64,000 nt of DNA. Origin: Streptomyces niger (GTDB lineage Bacteria > Actinomycetota > Actinomycetes > Streptomycetales > Streptomycetaceae). Positions within the stretch are counted from its first letter, which is position 1. Each line of letters begins with the position of its first letter. Shown one piece after another: positions 1 to 8,978 of the stretch. Below the pieces are notes generated by a model. The model had not been told where the DNA came from, ran no database searches, and was given only the letters and a program-made list of their open reading frames with translations. The translations under genes and the position numbers were made by a program. The DNA lies in NCBI RefSeq assembly GCF_000718305.1, contig NZ_JOFQ01000008.1:124001-188000 (forward strand), read 5' to 3'.

Positions 1-2232
1 CTTGCGCGCCGCCTCTTCCTCGGCCTTCTTGCGGGCCGCCTCCTCGGCGGCCTTGCGGGCCTCGGCCTGGGCCTCGACCTCGGTCTCGGAGAGCGGCAGC
101 ACCTGGTCCAGGCGGTGCCGTACGACGGTGGTGACGGCCTCGGGCTCCTGGCCGGCGTTCACGACCAGGTAGCGCGCCGGGTCGGCGGCGGCGAGGGCGA
201 GGAAGCCGTTGCGCACCCGCTCGTGGAACTCGGCGGGCTCGGACTCCAGCCGGTCCGGCGCCTCCGTGAAGCGCTCGCGCGCGGTCTCCGGGGAGACATC
301 CAGCAGGACCGTGAGGTGCGGGACGAGGCCGTCGGTGGCCCAGCGGGAGATGCGGGCGATCTCGGTGGGGGCGAGGTTGCGGCCCGCGCCCTGGTACGCC
401 ACCGAGGAGTCGATGTACCGGTCGGTGATGACGACGGCGCCGCGCTCCAGGGCGGGCCGGATCACGCTGTTCACGTGCTCGGCGCGGTCCGCGGCGAACA
501 TCAGGGCCTCGGCCCGGTCCGACAGGCCGGAGGTGGACACGTCCAGGATGATCGAGCGCAGCCGCTTGCCGATGGCGGTGGCGCCCGGCTCCCGGGTCAC
601 CACGACCTCGTGGCCCTTGGCCCTTATCCAGTCGGCGAGCGCCTCGACCTGGGTGGACTTGCCGGCCCCGTCGCCGCCCTCCAGGGCGATGAAGAAGCCG
701 GTCGCGGCCGGGGCCTCAGCCGGGTCGCCGCCGCGCAGCGCCTCGCGCAGGTCGCGGCGGAGCGGTACGCCCTGCCGGTCGTCGGTCTTGCCGAGCACCC
801 ACGCGGCGACCGGCAGCAGCAGCGCGCCGACGAGCATCAGCGTGAACGCGGCGCCGCCGTGCGCGAAGACGAACGAGCCGGTACCGAGGTGGTGCGGGCC
901 GATGGCGGCGGCCAGCAGCGGGCCGACGATCGCGGCGGGGGCGACGGCGAGCCGCACGACGGCGTGCAGGTGCTCGGTCGTACGGGAGGTCCGGAACTCC
1001 TCGGCCTCCTGGTCGAGCAGGACGTGCCCGGTGTTGGCCGCGACGCCGGCGCTCACGCCGGCGAGCAGGGCCAGCAGCAGGACCGTGGTCGGGTCGGGGA
1101 CCAGGCCCATGGCCAGCAGCGCGAGGCCGGTGACGGCGACGGCGAGGGCGAGCAGCCGGCGGCGCGAGAAGCCGGGCAGGATCTTGCCGGCGCCGCGGAT
1201 GCCGAGGACCGGGCCGCCGCTGAGGGCCAGCACGAAGAGGGCGAAGCCGACCGGGCCGCCCCCGAGGTCGCGTACGTGCAGGACGCTGAGCGCGACGGCG
1301 GCGGCGATCGCGGCGGCGACCGCCGCGCAGGCCAGCACGAGGAGCGGGATGGCGCCCGTACGCCCCTTGTCGACGCCCGTGCCGCTCTTGGGCCGGCGCA
1401 GGCCCTCAAGGGGCGAGCGCGGACGCGGCGTACGGGAGCCGGGGAACGCGAGGAAGTACAGGATCGAGACGGACGCGGCGAACAGGCCGGCGGCCACGTA
1501 CGAGCCGAGGGCCGCCTGGTGGGTGTGGAACCACGCGATGCCCGCGCCCAGGGCGTTGCCGAGGAGGGTGACGAGCAGCAGGCCGGCGGCGGCGATGGGC
1601 AGCGACACGAAGCCGGTGCGCAGGAAGAGCCGGCGCAGCGCGTCGTGGTGGTCCGGCTGCGGTCTCACGGCGTCGCCCTCGGCGGGCGGCGCGGGCAGCA
1701 GCGCGGGGGCCGCGCTCTCCCGGCACACCGTCCAGAAGCGCTCGGCGACGCCGGTCACGAAGGCCGTGATCAGCACGCAGGCCAGGGCGTTGTCCGGGAG
1801 CCAGTCGATCCACAGGGGGGCGATGATCAGCAGCAGGGCCCGCACGCCGTCCGCGGCGATCATCGTCCAGCGACGGTCCAAGGGGCCTTCGGGAGCGGTC
1901 AGCGCGGAGAGCGGGCCGAGCAGCACGGCACCGAAGAGCAGCGTCGACAGCAACCGGGCACCGAAGACGGCGGCGACCGCGAAGGCCGCGCCCCGGTATC
2001 CGCCGCCGAAGGCCGCGGCGCCTCCGTGGGGGGTGAAGACCGCCGCTTGAAGCGCGAGCAGGACCAGGACCAGCACGCCGAGGGCATCACCGATGCCGCC
2101 GACGAACTGGGCGCTCCACAGCCGTTTGAGGGGAGGGAAGCGCAGCAGGGCTCGCACGGCGCGCTCGCGGGAGTCCGCGGCGAGGGCGCCGGATGTGGGG
2201 GTCACGACCGTTGGCTGCTCGGTACGCGTCAT
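1..2232 (-). CDS. tmk: Thymidylate kinase with N-terminal MFS-like membrane domain (partial, 3' end outside window)
   Basis: Residues about 20-500 are a chain of hydrophobic segments resembling a major-facilitator transporter. A cytoplasmic dTMP kinase domain follows, with P-loop EGGDGAGKS near residue 520 and the DRY motif in ITDRYIDSS near residue 602. The kinase converts dTMP to dTDP for DNA synthesis. This membrane fusion is the usual Streptomyces form; typical bacterial Tmk is only about 210 aa. The visible 744 codons end in an Ala/Glu/Lys/Arg-rich, coiled-coil-like tail that runs off the left edge. The ATG at 2232 is chosen because a -10-like TAGGCT lies 6 nt upstream, suggesting a leaderless transcript. 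The gene lies downstream of topA on the same strand, separated by a hairpin. What the membrane domain transports is unknown. Confidence 0.93.
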   Translation of the reverse strand, partial: MTRTEQPTVVTPTSGALAADSRERAVRALLRFPPLKRLWSAQFVGGIGDALGVLVLVLLALQAAVFTPHGGAAAFGGGYRGAAFAVAAVFGARLLSTLLFGAVLLGPLSALTAPEGPLDRRWTMIAADGVRALLLIIAPLWIDWLPDNALACVLITAFVTGVAERFWTVCRESAAPALLPAPPAEGDAVRPQPDHHDALRRLFLRTGFVSLPIAAAGLLLVTLLGNALGAGIAWFHTHQAALGSYVAAGLFAASVSILYFLAFPGSRTPRPRSPLEGLRRPKSGTGVDKGRTGAIPLLVLACAAVAAAIAAAVALSVLHVRDLGGGPVGFALFVLALSGGPVLGIRGAGKILPGFSRRRLLALAVAVTGLALLAMGLVPDPTTVLLLALLAGVSAGVAANTGHVLLDQEAEEFRTSRTTEHLHAVVRLAVAPAAIVGPLLAAAIGPHHLGTGSFVFAHGGAAFTLMLVGALLLPVAAWVLGKTDDRQGVPLRRDLREALRGGDPAEAPAATGFFIALEGGDGAGKSTQVEALADWIRAKGHEVVVTREPGATAIGKRLRSIILDVSTSGLSDRAEALMFAADRAEHVNSVIRPALERGAVVITDRYIDSSVAYQGAGRNLAPTEIARISRWATDGLVPHLTVLLDVSPETARERFTEAPDRLESEPAEFHERVRNGFLALAAADPARYLVVNAGQEPEAVTTVVRHRLDQVLPLSETEVEAQAEARKAAEEAARKKAEEEAARK

Positions 2233-2238
2233 TCCGCC

Positions 2239-2244
2239 AGCCTA
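2239..2244 (-). promoter_or_regulatory. Putative -10 element for leaderless tmk transcript
   Basis: TAGGCT on the minus strand lies 6 nt before the tmk ATG, and no purine-rich ribosome binding site lies between. No good -35 is visible; the topA terminator hairpin occupies that position. Confidence 0.35.
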
Positions 2245-2246
2245 GC

Positions 2247-2271
2247 GGGACCCGGTGACACACCGGGTCCC
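2247..2271 (-). terminator. Hairpin terminator after topA
   Basis: Perfect 11-bp stem (gggacccggtg / caccgggtccc) with a 3-nt loop in the 82-bp gap between topA and tmk. A weaker 7-bp hairpin (tcggccc / gggccga) lies at 2287-2306. There is no U-tract, which is common in Streptomyces. Confidence 0.6.
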
Positions 2272-2314
2272 CGCCCGAACAGAAGATCGGCCCCCGGACG
2301 GGCCGACCCTCCCG

Positions 2315-5152
2315 TCAGTCGTCGGACGCCGCCGACTTCGCCGCCGTCTTCTTGGCGGCGGTCTTCTTCGCCGTCGTCTTCTTCGCCGTCGTCTTCTTCG
2401 CGGCCGTCTTCTTGGCCGCGGTCTTCTTCGCCGGCGCCTTCTTGGCGGCCGTCTTCTTCGCTGCCGTCTTCTTGGCGGCCGTCTTCTTGGCCGGGCCCTT
2501 GGCGCGCTTCTCGGCGAGCAGTTCGTACCCGCGCTCGGGCGTGATCGACTCGACGTCGTCGTCCCGCCGCAGCGTCGCGTTGGTCTCGCCGTCGGTGACG
2601 TACGGGCCGAAGCGGCCGTCCTTGACCACCACGGGCTTCTCGCTGACCGGGTCGGTGCCCAGCTCCTTCAGCGGCGGCTTGGCCGCGGCCCGGCCGCGCT
2701 GCTTGGGCTTGGAGTAGATCTCCAGCGCCTCGTCGACCGTGATGGTGAAGAGCTGCTCCTCGCTCTCCAGGGAGCGCGAGTCCGTGCCCTTCTTCAGGTA
2801 CGGGCCGTAGCGGCCGTTCTGCGCGGTGATGTCCACGCCCTCGGCGTCCTGGCCGACCACCCGCGGCAGCGACATCAGCTTCAGCGCGTCCGCGAGCGTC
2901 ACGGTGTCCAGGGACATCGACTTGAAGAGCGAGGCCGTGCGCGGCTTGACGGCGTTCTTGCCGGTCTTCGGGGTGCCCTCGGGCAGGATCTCCGTGACGT
3001 ACGGGCCGTACCGGCCGTCCTTGGCCACGATCTGGTGGCCGGACTCCGGGTCCGTGCCCAGCTCGAAGTCGCCGCTGGGCTTGGCCAGCAGCTCCTCCGC
3101 GTACTCCACGGTCAGCTCGTCGGGCGCCAGGTCGTCCGGCACGTCGGCGCGCTGGTGGTTGTCGGTGTCCTTCTCGCCGCGCTCCACGTAGGGGCCGTAG
3201 CGACCCACCCGGAGCACGATGCCGTCGCCGACCGGGAAGGAGGAGACTTCGCGGGCGTCGATCGCGCCCAGGTCCGTGACGAGCTCCTTGAGGCCGCCGA
3301 GGTGGTCGCCGTCGCCGTTGCCCGCCTCGGAGGCGGCGCCCTCGGCCTCGCCCTCGCCGAAGTAGAAGCGGCGCAGCCACGGCACGGACTGGGCCTCGCC
3401 GCGTGCGATGCGGTCGAGGTCGTCCTCCATCTTGGCGGTGAAGTCGTAGTCGACGAGCCGGCCGAAGTGCTTCTCCAGGAGGTTGACCACGGCGAAGGAC
3501 AAGAAGGACGGCACCAGGGCCGTGCCCTTCTTGAAGACGTAACCGCGGTCCAGGATGGTGCCGATGATCGACGCGTACGTCGACGGGCGGCCGATCTCCC
3601 GCTCCTCCAGCTCCTTGACCAGCGTGGCCTCGGTGTAGCGGGCCGGCGGCTTGGTGGCGTGGCCGTCGACGGACATCTCGCGGGCGGTCAGCGGGTCGCC
3701 CTCGGTGACCTGCGGCAGCCGGCGCTCGCGGTCGTCCAGCTCGGCGTTCGGGTCGTCGGCGCCCTCGACGTACGCCTTGAGGAAGCCGTGGAAGGTGATG
3801 GTCTTGCCGGACGCGCTGAACTCGGCGTCCCGGCCGTCGCTCGCCGTGCCGCCGAGCTTGACGGTGACGCTGTTGCCGGTGGCGTCCTTCATCTGGGAGG
3901 CGACGGTGCGCTTCCAGATCAGCTCGTACAGCTTGAACTGATCGCCGGTCAGGCCGGTCTCGGCGGGCGTGCGGAAGCGGTCGCCGGAGGGGCGGATCGC
4001 CTCGTGCGCCTCCTGCGCGTTCTTCACCTTGCCCGCGTAGGAGCGCGGCTTCTCGGGGAGGTAGTCGGCGCCGTAGAGCTGCGTGACCTGCGTCCGGGCC
4101 GCCGCGACGGCGGTGTCCGACAGCGTCGTGGAGTCCGTACGCATGTAGGTGATGAAGCCGTTCTCGTACAGCTTCTGGGCCACCTGCATCGTCGACTTCG
4201 CACCGAAGCCCAGCTTGCGGCTGGCCTCCTGCTGCAGCGTCGTCGTACGGAACGGCGCGTACGGGGAGCGGCGGTACGGCTTGGACTCGACCGAGCGGAC
4301 GGAGAACCGCGTGTCCTCCAGCGCCGCGGCCAGCGCGCGGGCGTTCGCCTCGTCCAGGTGCAGCACCTGGTCGCTCTTCAGGCGGCCGTCGGCACCGAAG
4401 TCGCGGCCCTGGGCAACGCGGCGGCCGTCGACCGTGGTCAGGCGGGCGCCGAAGGTGCCCGGGTCGGACACGTCGCCCTCGCGCCCTGTGGCGAAGGTGC
4501 CGGTCAGGTCCCAGTACTCGGCGGAGCGGAAGGCGATGCGCTCGCGCTCCCGCTCGACGACGAGGCGGGTGGCCACGGACTGCACGCGGCCGGCCGACAG
4601 CCGCGGCATGACCTTCTTCCACAGGACCGGCGAGACCTCGTAGCCGTAGAGGCGGTCGAGGATGCGGCGGGTCTCCTGGGCGTCGACGAGCTTCTTGTTC
4701 AGCTCGCGCGGGTTCGCCACGGCGTCCCGGATGGCGTCCTTGGTGATCTCGTGGAAGACCATGCGGTGGACGGGGACCTTGGGCTTGAGGATCTCCTGCA
4801 GGTGCCAGGCGATGGCCTCGCCCTCGCGGTCCTCATCGGTGGCGAGGAAGAGTTCGTCGGACTCGGCCAGCAGCTCCTTGAGCTTCTTGACCTGGTCCTT
4901 CTTGTCGCTGTTCACGACATAGATCGGCTGGAAATCGGCGTCGACGTTCACGCCGAGGCGCGCCCAGGACTCGCCCTTGTACTTCGCCGGGACCTCGGCC
5001 GCGCCGTTCGGAAGGTCACGGATGTGCCCGACGCTCGCTTCGACGACGTATCCAGGGCCGAGGTAGCCCTTGATCGTCTTCGCCTTGGCAGGCGACTCGA
5101 CGATGACGAGTCGGCGGCCGCCGCCTTGTGCGGTGTCGCTGGTCGGGGACAA
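2315..5152 (-). CDS. topA: DNA topoisomerase I (type IA)
   Basis: A 945-aa type IA topoisomerase that relaxes negative supercoils. The Toprim domain is N-terminal (RRLVIVESPAKAKTIKGYLG, then the acidic ATDEDREGEAIAWH). The catalytic tyrosine lies in FITYMRTDS at about residue 336. Several GRYGPY-type C-terminal repeats follow. Classical four-Cys zinc fingers are absent; instead the protein ends in about 60 residues of Lys/Ala repeats, typical of actinobacterial TopA, where such tails aid DNA binding and processivity. The start is TTG at 5152, giving MSPTSDTAQGG, with GGAGAG upstream; the open frame extends further but loses similarity and RBS there. An upstream TTGACA at 5257-5262 (minus strand) is a good -35 candidate. 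Confidence 0.97.
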   Translation of the reverse strand: MSPTSDTAQGGGRRLVIVESPAKAKTIKGYLGPGYVVEASVGHIRDLPNGAAEVPAKYKGESWARLGVNVDADFQPIYVVNSDKKDQVKKLKELLAESDELFLATDEDREGEAIAWHLQEILKPKVPVHRMVFHEITKDAIRDAVANPRELNKKLVDAQETRRILDRLYGYEVSPVLWKKVMPRLSAGRVQSVATRLVVERERERIAFRSAEYWDLTGTFATGREGDVSDPGTFGARLTTVDGRRVAQGRDFGADGRLKSDQVLHLDEANARALAAALEDTRFSVRSVESKPYRRSPYAPFRTTTLQQEASRKLGFGAKSTMQVAQKLYENGFITYMRTDSTTLSDTAVAAARTQVTQLYGADYLPEKPRSYAGKVKNAQEAHEAIRPSGDRFRTPAETGLTGDQFKLYELIWKRTVASQMKDATGNSVTVKLGGTASDGRDAEFSASGKTITFHGFLKAYVEGADDPNAELDDRERRLPQVTEGDPLTAREMSVDGHATKPPARYTEATLVKELEEREIGRPSTYASIIGTILDRGYVFKKGTALVPSFLSFAVVNLLEKHFGRLVDYDFTAKMEDDLDRIARGEAQSVPWLRRFYFGEGEAEGAASEAGNGDGDHLGGLKELVTDLGAIDAREVSSFPVGDGIVLRVGRYGPYVERGEKDTDNHQRADVPDDLAPDELTVEYAEELLAKPSGDFELGTDPESGHQIVAKDGRYGPYVTEILPEGTPKTGKNAVKPRTASLFKSMSLDTVTLADALKLMSLPRVVGQDAEGVDITAQNGRYGPYLKKGTDSRSLESEEQLFTITVDEALEIYSKPKQRGRAAAKPPLKELGTDPVSEKPVVVKDGRFGPYVTDGETNATLRRDDDVESITPERGYELLAEKRAKGPAKKTAAKKTAAKKTAAKKAPAKKTAAKKTAAKKTTAKKTTAKKTAAKKTAAKSAASDD
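2330..2500 (-). repeat. 15-bp tandem repeats encoding the TopA Lys/Ala tail
   Basis: About eleven degenerate 15-bp units encode AAKKT-like pentapeptides at the topA 3' end. Repeat number is likely to vary between strains by slippage. Confidence 0.85.
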
Positions 5153-5613
5153 CTTCGCTCTTCTCTCCGGTCGACGCTGGGGGGTACCTCGGGACGGAAC
5201 TCCCGAGGGCGACTCTGCGGTGACGCTGCGGAGTGTGACGGTACATCCCGCCCCCGTGTCAAACGGAAAAAGCCCACAACGCCACTCGAACGGTAACCCG
5301 AGTCCAGCCCTTCGTGCCGCCCGGACCGCGCTCCGCCGCCCGCGGCACGCTGCGTGATCACCGGCCGCTCGGGAACCGCGGAAGGGGCCGCGGAAGCGCA
5401 CGCGCGGCCCTCGTCGCCACGGAAGGGGATACTCCGGATCCGGCTCCGCCCGTCCCGCCCGAACAGCAACGGAAGGGGCCCGAGGCATATTCCGTTTGCG
5501 GCTCCGTTCCGCCCCGGGGACCGGTCGCCGGCCGGGGTCGCGGAGCCCCTCCCGGGGCGGCTGGCAGGATGGTGGCGGGTCACACAGATATACGTCTTCG
5601 GGGGGCACCGGCC
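5153..5613. other. Divergent intergenic region topA / DUF2752 gene
   Basis: A 461-bp gap with no convincing gene. A consensus -35 TTGACA for topA sits at 5257-5262 on the minus strand, but a clear -10 at 16-18 nt spacing is not obvious. On the plus strand, AT-rich agatatacg at 5588-5596 precedes the DUF2752 start and could be a -10. Confidence 0.5.
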
Positions 5614-6117
5614 ATGGCCGAGGAGCACGACGGCCGCACCGGTGCGGCGACGGACGCGGCGGCCCCGATCTCCCCGCCCGCCTCGGGCGCGTCGCCGTAC
5701 GCCGCTTCGGGGGCGGCGGCCGACGCGACACGAGTGCGGCGTACGACGCTGCGCACAGCTGTGGTGGTGACCGGTCTCACTGCCGCGGCCGCCGCCTACC
5801 TGTGGCACACGAACCCGCACCGGCCGGGGCAGGCACTGCCGCGCTGCCCCTTCAACGCCATGACCGGGCTGCTCTGCCCGGCGTGCGGCGGCACCCGCAT
5901 GGCGTACGACCTGCTGCACGGCGACCTGCCCGCGGCGTTCCACGACAACGCGGCGCTGCTCGTCCTCGGGGTGCCGCTCGCCGCCTACGTGGGCGGGCGG
6001 CTGCTCTACGAAGGGCTGCGGGGGCGGCGCTACCGTGTCCGGCCCACGCCACGCACGCTCGCCGCGATTCTCGCCACTGCACTTGTATGGGGCGTCGTAC
6101 GGAACGTGGCGGGCTGA
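5614..6117 (+). CDS. DUF2752 membrane protein
   Basis: A 167-aa protein. The first 45 residues are Ala/Gly/Pro-rich and probably cytoplasmic. Three hydrophobic segments follow (about 50-65, 110-130, 145-165). The family signature CPFNAMTGLLCPACGGTRM, with paired cysteines, lies between the first and second segment. DUF2752 proteins are widespread small membrane proteins of unknown role. The ATG at 5614 follows a GGGGGG purine tract; in-frame starts further upstream are possible. The gene is divergent from topA and convergent with the next small gene. Confidence 0.85.
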   Translation: MAEEHDGRTGAATDAAAPISPPASGASPYAASGAAADATRVRRTTLRTAVVVTGLTAAAAAYLWHTNPHRPGQALPRCPFNAMTGLLCPACGGTRMAYDLLHGDLPAAFHDNAALLVLGVPLAAYVGGRLLYEGLRGRRYRVRPTPRTLAAILATALVWGVVRNVAG

Positions 6118-6163
6118 CCCGGGCCCCGCGGAGCGAACCCGGGGCCGCCGGGCCCCTGGGGTG

Positions 6164-6361
6164 TCAGGCGACGGCCAGCAGCCAGCAGCCCGCTGTCAGA
6201 AACAGCGTGCCGAAGAGCGCGGTCATGGTCACCGCGAGCGGCCGGCTGACGCCGAGCGCGACCGGCGCGTGGAGGCTGGCACGCGCCACCAGCCACAGCA
6301 GCAGTCCGCCGCCGAACAGCGCAAAGGCGACACCGGAGAACAGCGCGGGTCCACTTTCCAT
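6164..6361 (-). CDS. Small two-segment membrane protein, unknown function
   Basis: A 65-aa protein, mostly hydrophobic, with two predicted membrane segments (about 8-28 and 40-62). I recognise no family. The ATG at 6361 is the best start; an in-frame upstream start at 6424 would add 21 polar residues. It lies 46 bp from the end of the convergent DUF2752 gene. Confidence 0.6.
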   Translation of the reverse strand: MESGPALFSGVAFALFGGGLLLWLVARASLHAPVALGVSRPLAVTMTALFGTLFLTAGCWLLAVA

Positions 6362-6475
6362 GGCCGCAGCCTGGCACTCCCGCGCGTCCCCCCGGCGAAC
6401 GCCGGGTGAACACGCGCGATCCACCCCTCGTGCGGGCTCCTCCGAGGCTGTCGGGAGCCCGCCCGGACGCGCCCG

Positions 6476-8068
6476 TCAGCCCTCTGCCGCGTCGCCGTCC
6501 TCCGCCGGGCCGCCGACCGGCTCCAGGAAGCCCTGTTCGACCAGCATCCGGATCGCCTCCGGCGTGCGGTCCCGCAGCATCACCGGGTCCTCGCCGACCA
6601 GCTGCGCGATCGCGTCCAGGATGCGCCCGGCCGGCAGCGAGCCGTCGCAGACCCCGGCGAAGCCCGCGCCGACCGTGTCGACCTTCGTGGCCCTTCGCAT
6701 GCCCCGGTTCTGACGGAGCACCACATGCTCCGGGTCCTCCGCGCCCGGCAGCCCGACCTGCTCCTGCACGACCTCGGGGGCGAGCTTGAACCGCCCGGCC
6801 AGCAGCGCCGCGTCGTCCGTGGCCCGCAGGAAGTCCTGGCGCGCGAAGTGGCCGAGGACGGCGGGGCCGAGCGGCTGCTCGACCGGGTGCGGCCACTCCT
6901 CGATCGTGATCGCGGGCTCGTCGGCGCCGGACTTGCGCAGCGTGATCCACCCGAAGCCGACCGCCTTGGTCTTGCGCGCCTCGAACTCGTCCAGCCACGC
7001 CTCGTACCGCGCGGCGTACTCCTCGGGGCCCGCTCGGTGGTCGCCGGCGTCCCGCAGCCACAGTTCGGCGTACTGCGTGACGTCCTGCACCTCGCGCTGC
7101 ACGATCCAGGCGTCGCAGCCGCGCGGCACCCACGAGCGCACGCGGTCCTTCCAGTCCTCCCCCTCGACGTGCTGCCAGTTGGCGAGCAGCTGGCAGTACC
7201 CGCCGTCGTTCAGATGGCCGGCCGCCTGCTGCACGAGTGTGCGGCACAGGTCGTCGCCGCCCATGCCGCCGTCGCGGTACGTGAGGCGGGCGCCCGGGGA
7301 GATCACGAAGGGCGGGTTCGAGACGATCAGGTCGTACGTCTCCTCCCCCACGGGCTCGAACAGCGAGCCCTCTCGAAGGTCCGCGGGCTGCGCGCCGGAG
7401 AGCGCCAGGGTGAGGGCCGCCATGCGCAGCGCCCGTGGGTTGAGGTCCGTGGCGGTGACGCGGGTGGCGTACTCGGCGGCGTGCAGCGCCTGCACGCCGG
7501 AGCCCGTACCGAGGTCGAGGACGGAGTCGAAGTGCGGTCCCGCGGCCGGCGCACCGGCCTGGGGGCGCAGCATGAGCCCGGCGAGGGTGGTGGACGCGCC
7601 GCCCACCCCGAGCACCAGCTCGGCGCGGTCCACGTCGGCCGGGCCACGGCCGATGCCGCCCGCGCCGCCGACCGCGCAGCCCAGGTCGGACACGATCCAC
7701 CAGTCCTGGCCCTCGGGGCCGCCGTACGGGCGTACGTCCACGGTCGCGCGTACGTCGTCGCCGTCCCGGACGAGCCAGCCGTCGGCGAGGCAGTCGTCCA
7801 GGGGCAGCGCGTCGCCCGCGCGGGCGGCCGGTACCGGCTGCTGGAGCAGGAAGAGCCGCACGAGAGCCGTCAGCCGGCCCTCGCCTCTGGTGGCGCGCAG
7901 GGCCGGCACGGTCTCGCTGCGGGCCAGCGCGGCGTAGGCGGTGGCACCGAGCAGCTCCAGCAGGCCGTCGGCGGTGAAGCCGGCGGCCAGCAGCGCCTCC
8001 CGCAGCCGGGCGGTGCGGGCGGCGGACTGGGGGTCTCGGTCGTCTGCGACGGGGAGGTGCGTACTCAC
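6476..8068 (-). CDS. SAM-dependent methyltransferase (RsmC/HemK-like fold)
   Basis: A 530-aa protein. An N-terminal accessory domain of about 150 residues precedes a Rossmann methyltransferase domain with the SAM motif VLDLGTGSGVQAL and the catalytic-type motif SNPPFVIS. The NPPF signature occurs in N-methyltransferases acting on rRNA guanine/adenine or on release-factor glutamine, so the substrate is probably a planar amino group on RNA or protein. The C-terminal part (about 370-530) is conserved in actinobacterial homologues and has no clear motif. GTG at 8068 (VSTHLPVAD) is preceded by a GGGGG tract. The exact substrate cannot be read from sequence. Confidence 0.88.
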   Translation of the reverse strand: MSTHLPVADDRDPQSAARTARLREALLAAGFTADGLLELLGATAYAALARSETVPALRATRGEGRLTALVRLFLLQQPVPAARAGDALPLDDCLADGWLVRDGDDVRATVDVRPYGGPEGQDWWIVSDLGCAVGGAGGIGRGPADVDRAELVLGVGGASTTLAGLMLRPQAGAPAAGPHFDSVLDLGTGSGVQALHAAEYATRVTATDLNPRALRMAALTLALSGAQPADLREGSLFEPVGEETYDLIVSNPPFVISPGARLTYRDGGMGGDDLCRTLVQQAAGHLNDGGYCQLLANWQHVEGEDWKDRVRSWVPRGCDAWIVQREVQDVTQYAELWLRDAGDHRAGPEEYAARYEAWLDEFEARKTKAVGFGWITLRKSGADEPAITIEEWPHPVEQPLGPAVLGHFARQDFLRATDDAALLAGRFKLAPEVVQEQVGLPGAEDPEHVVLRQNRGMRRATKVDTVGAGFAGVCDGSLPAGRILDAIAQLVGEDPVMLRDRTPEAIRMLVEQGFLEPVGGPAEDGDAAEG

Positions 8069-8192
8069 GCCCCCATTGTCAGGGCAAGCGTCGGTGGCGA
8101 ACCACCGGCACGACGGCGACGGCCCGGCCGGTCCGTACGGACGAAGCGTCAGGAGGGCCGGGCCGCCGACCGCGCGGACCGTCCGTTTCCGC

Positions 8193-8765
8193 TCAGGAGC
8201 CCTTCTGGGACGAGGTCGACGCCTTCTGCGTCTGGCAGCCCTTCTGACCGGACATCGCCTTGCCGACGTCGCCGGACTCCAGCTTCTTGAAGGCGGCCTC
8301 GCTCTTCTTGTTGAGCTTGTTGATGCCGTCCGACAGCGAGCGCAGCCCATCGGCGAACTTCTGCTTGTCCTTGGTGTCCAGACCGTCGACCTGCTTCTTG
8401 AGGTCGGCGTAGCCCGAGGAGAGCCCCTTCAGCTCCTTGACCGCCTTCTTCTGGTCCGCGTCGCCGCCGTCGACCGGCGGGGCGCCCGCCTTGTTCAGCG
8501 CCGTGGCCAGCGAGCCGTAGGCGTCCGAGATCTTCTGGAACGCCTGGGAATCGGTCTGCTGGACCTTCTTGGAGTCGGTCGTGCCGTCGTCCGCTGTCTG
8601 CATCGACGCGTTGGCGTCCTGGATCTGCTTGAACTGAGCCTGCGCCGGATCGCAGAAACGCTTGGCCCAGTCATTGAGCTTCTTGTCGCCGTCGTCGCTG
8701 CAGCCGGTCAGCGCGAGCACCAGTGCCGCACCGCCGGACAGTGCAGCCACAAGCTTCTTGTTCAC
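8193..8765 (-). CDS. Putative lipoprotein, helical
   Basis: A 190-aa secreted lipoprotein. The N-terminus is MNKKLVAALSGGAALVLALT followed by GC, a clear lipobox (LTGC). The mature part is rich in Lys, Asp, Gln and Ala with heptad-like spacing, suggesting helical or coiled-coil structure. No enzymatic motif is visible. GTG at 8765 is preferred because AGGGACC lies upstream; an in-frame ATG at 8783 would add six residues. It lies downstream of hppA behind a strong terminator, so it is probably transcribed separately. Confidence 0.85.
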   Translation of the reverse strand: MNKKLVAALSGGAALVLALTGCSDDGDKKLNDWAKRFCDPAQAQFKQIQDANASMQTADDGTTDSKKVQQTDSQAFQKISDAYGSLATALNKAGAPPVDGGDADQKKAVKELKGLSSGYADLKKQVDGLDTKDKQKFADGLRSLSDGINKLNKKSEAAFKKLESGDVGKAMSGQKGCQTQKASTSSQKGS

Positions 8766-8910
8766 CGGATTGGTCCCTTCCATGGCTCTCGGCCCCGGAA
8801 CATACACGCCCAACAGGCTTTGACCATGAGACGAGCATCCCGTACGACCCGCATTGAAGCCATTTGCACCAAGGGACGGTGACCGATACCTCTCGCTTCC
8901 GGCATACGTA

Positions 8911-8955
8911 CGGGCGGGTGGCCGAGGCACACAAAACGCCTCGGCCACCCGCCCG
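8911..8955 (-). terminator. Strong terminator after hppA
   Basis: Perfect 18-bp stem (8911-8928 with 8938-8955) and a 9-nt A-rich loop, placed just after the hppA stop. Confidence 0.85.
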
Positions 8956-8978
8956 TTGAGGGGTTGTGCAGCCGTCCG

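Noticed and set aside
2255..5296. 1013-codon open frame antisense to topA
   Set aside because: Arg/Gly/Val-rich shadow frame produced by GC-biased codons of topA; no domain or RBS.
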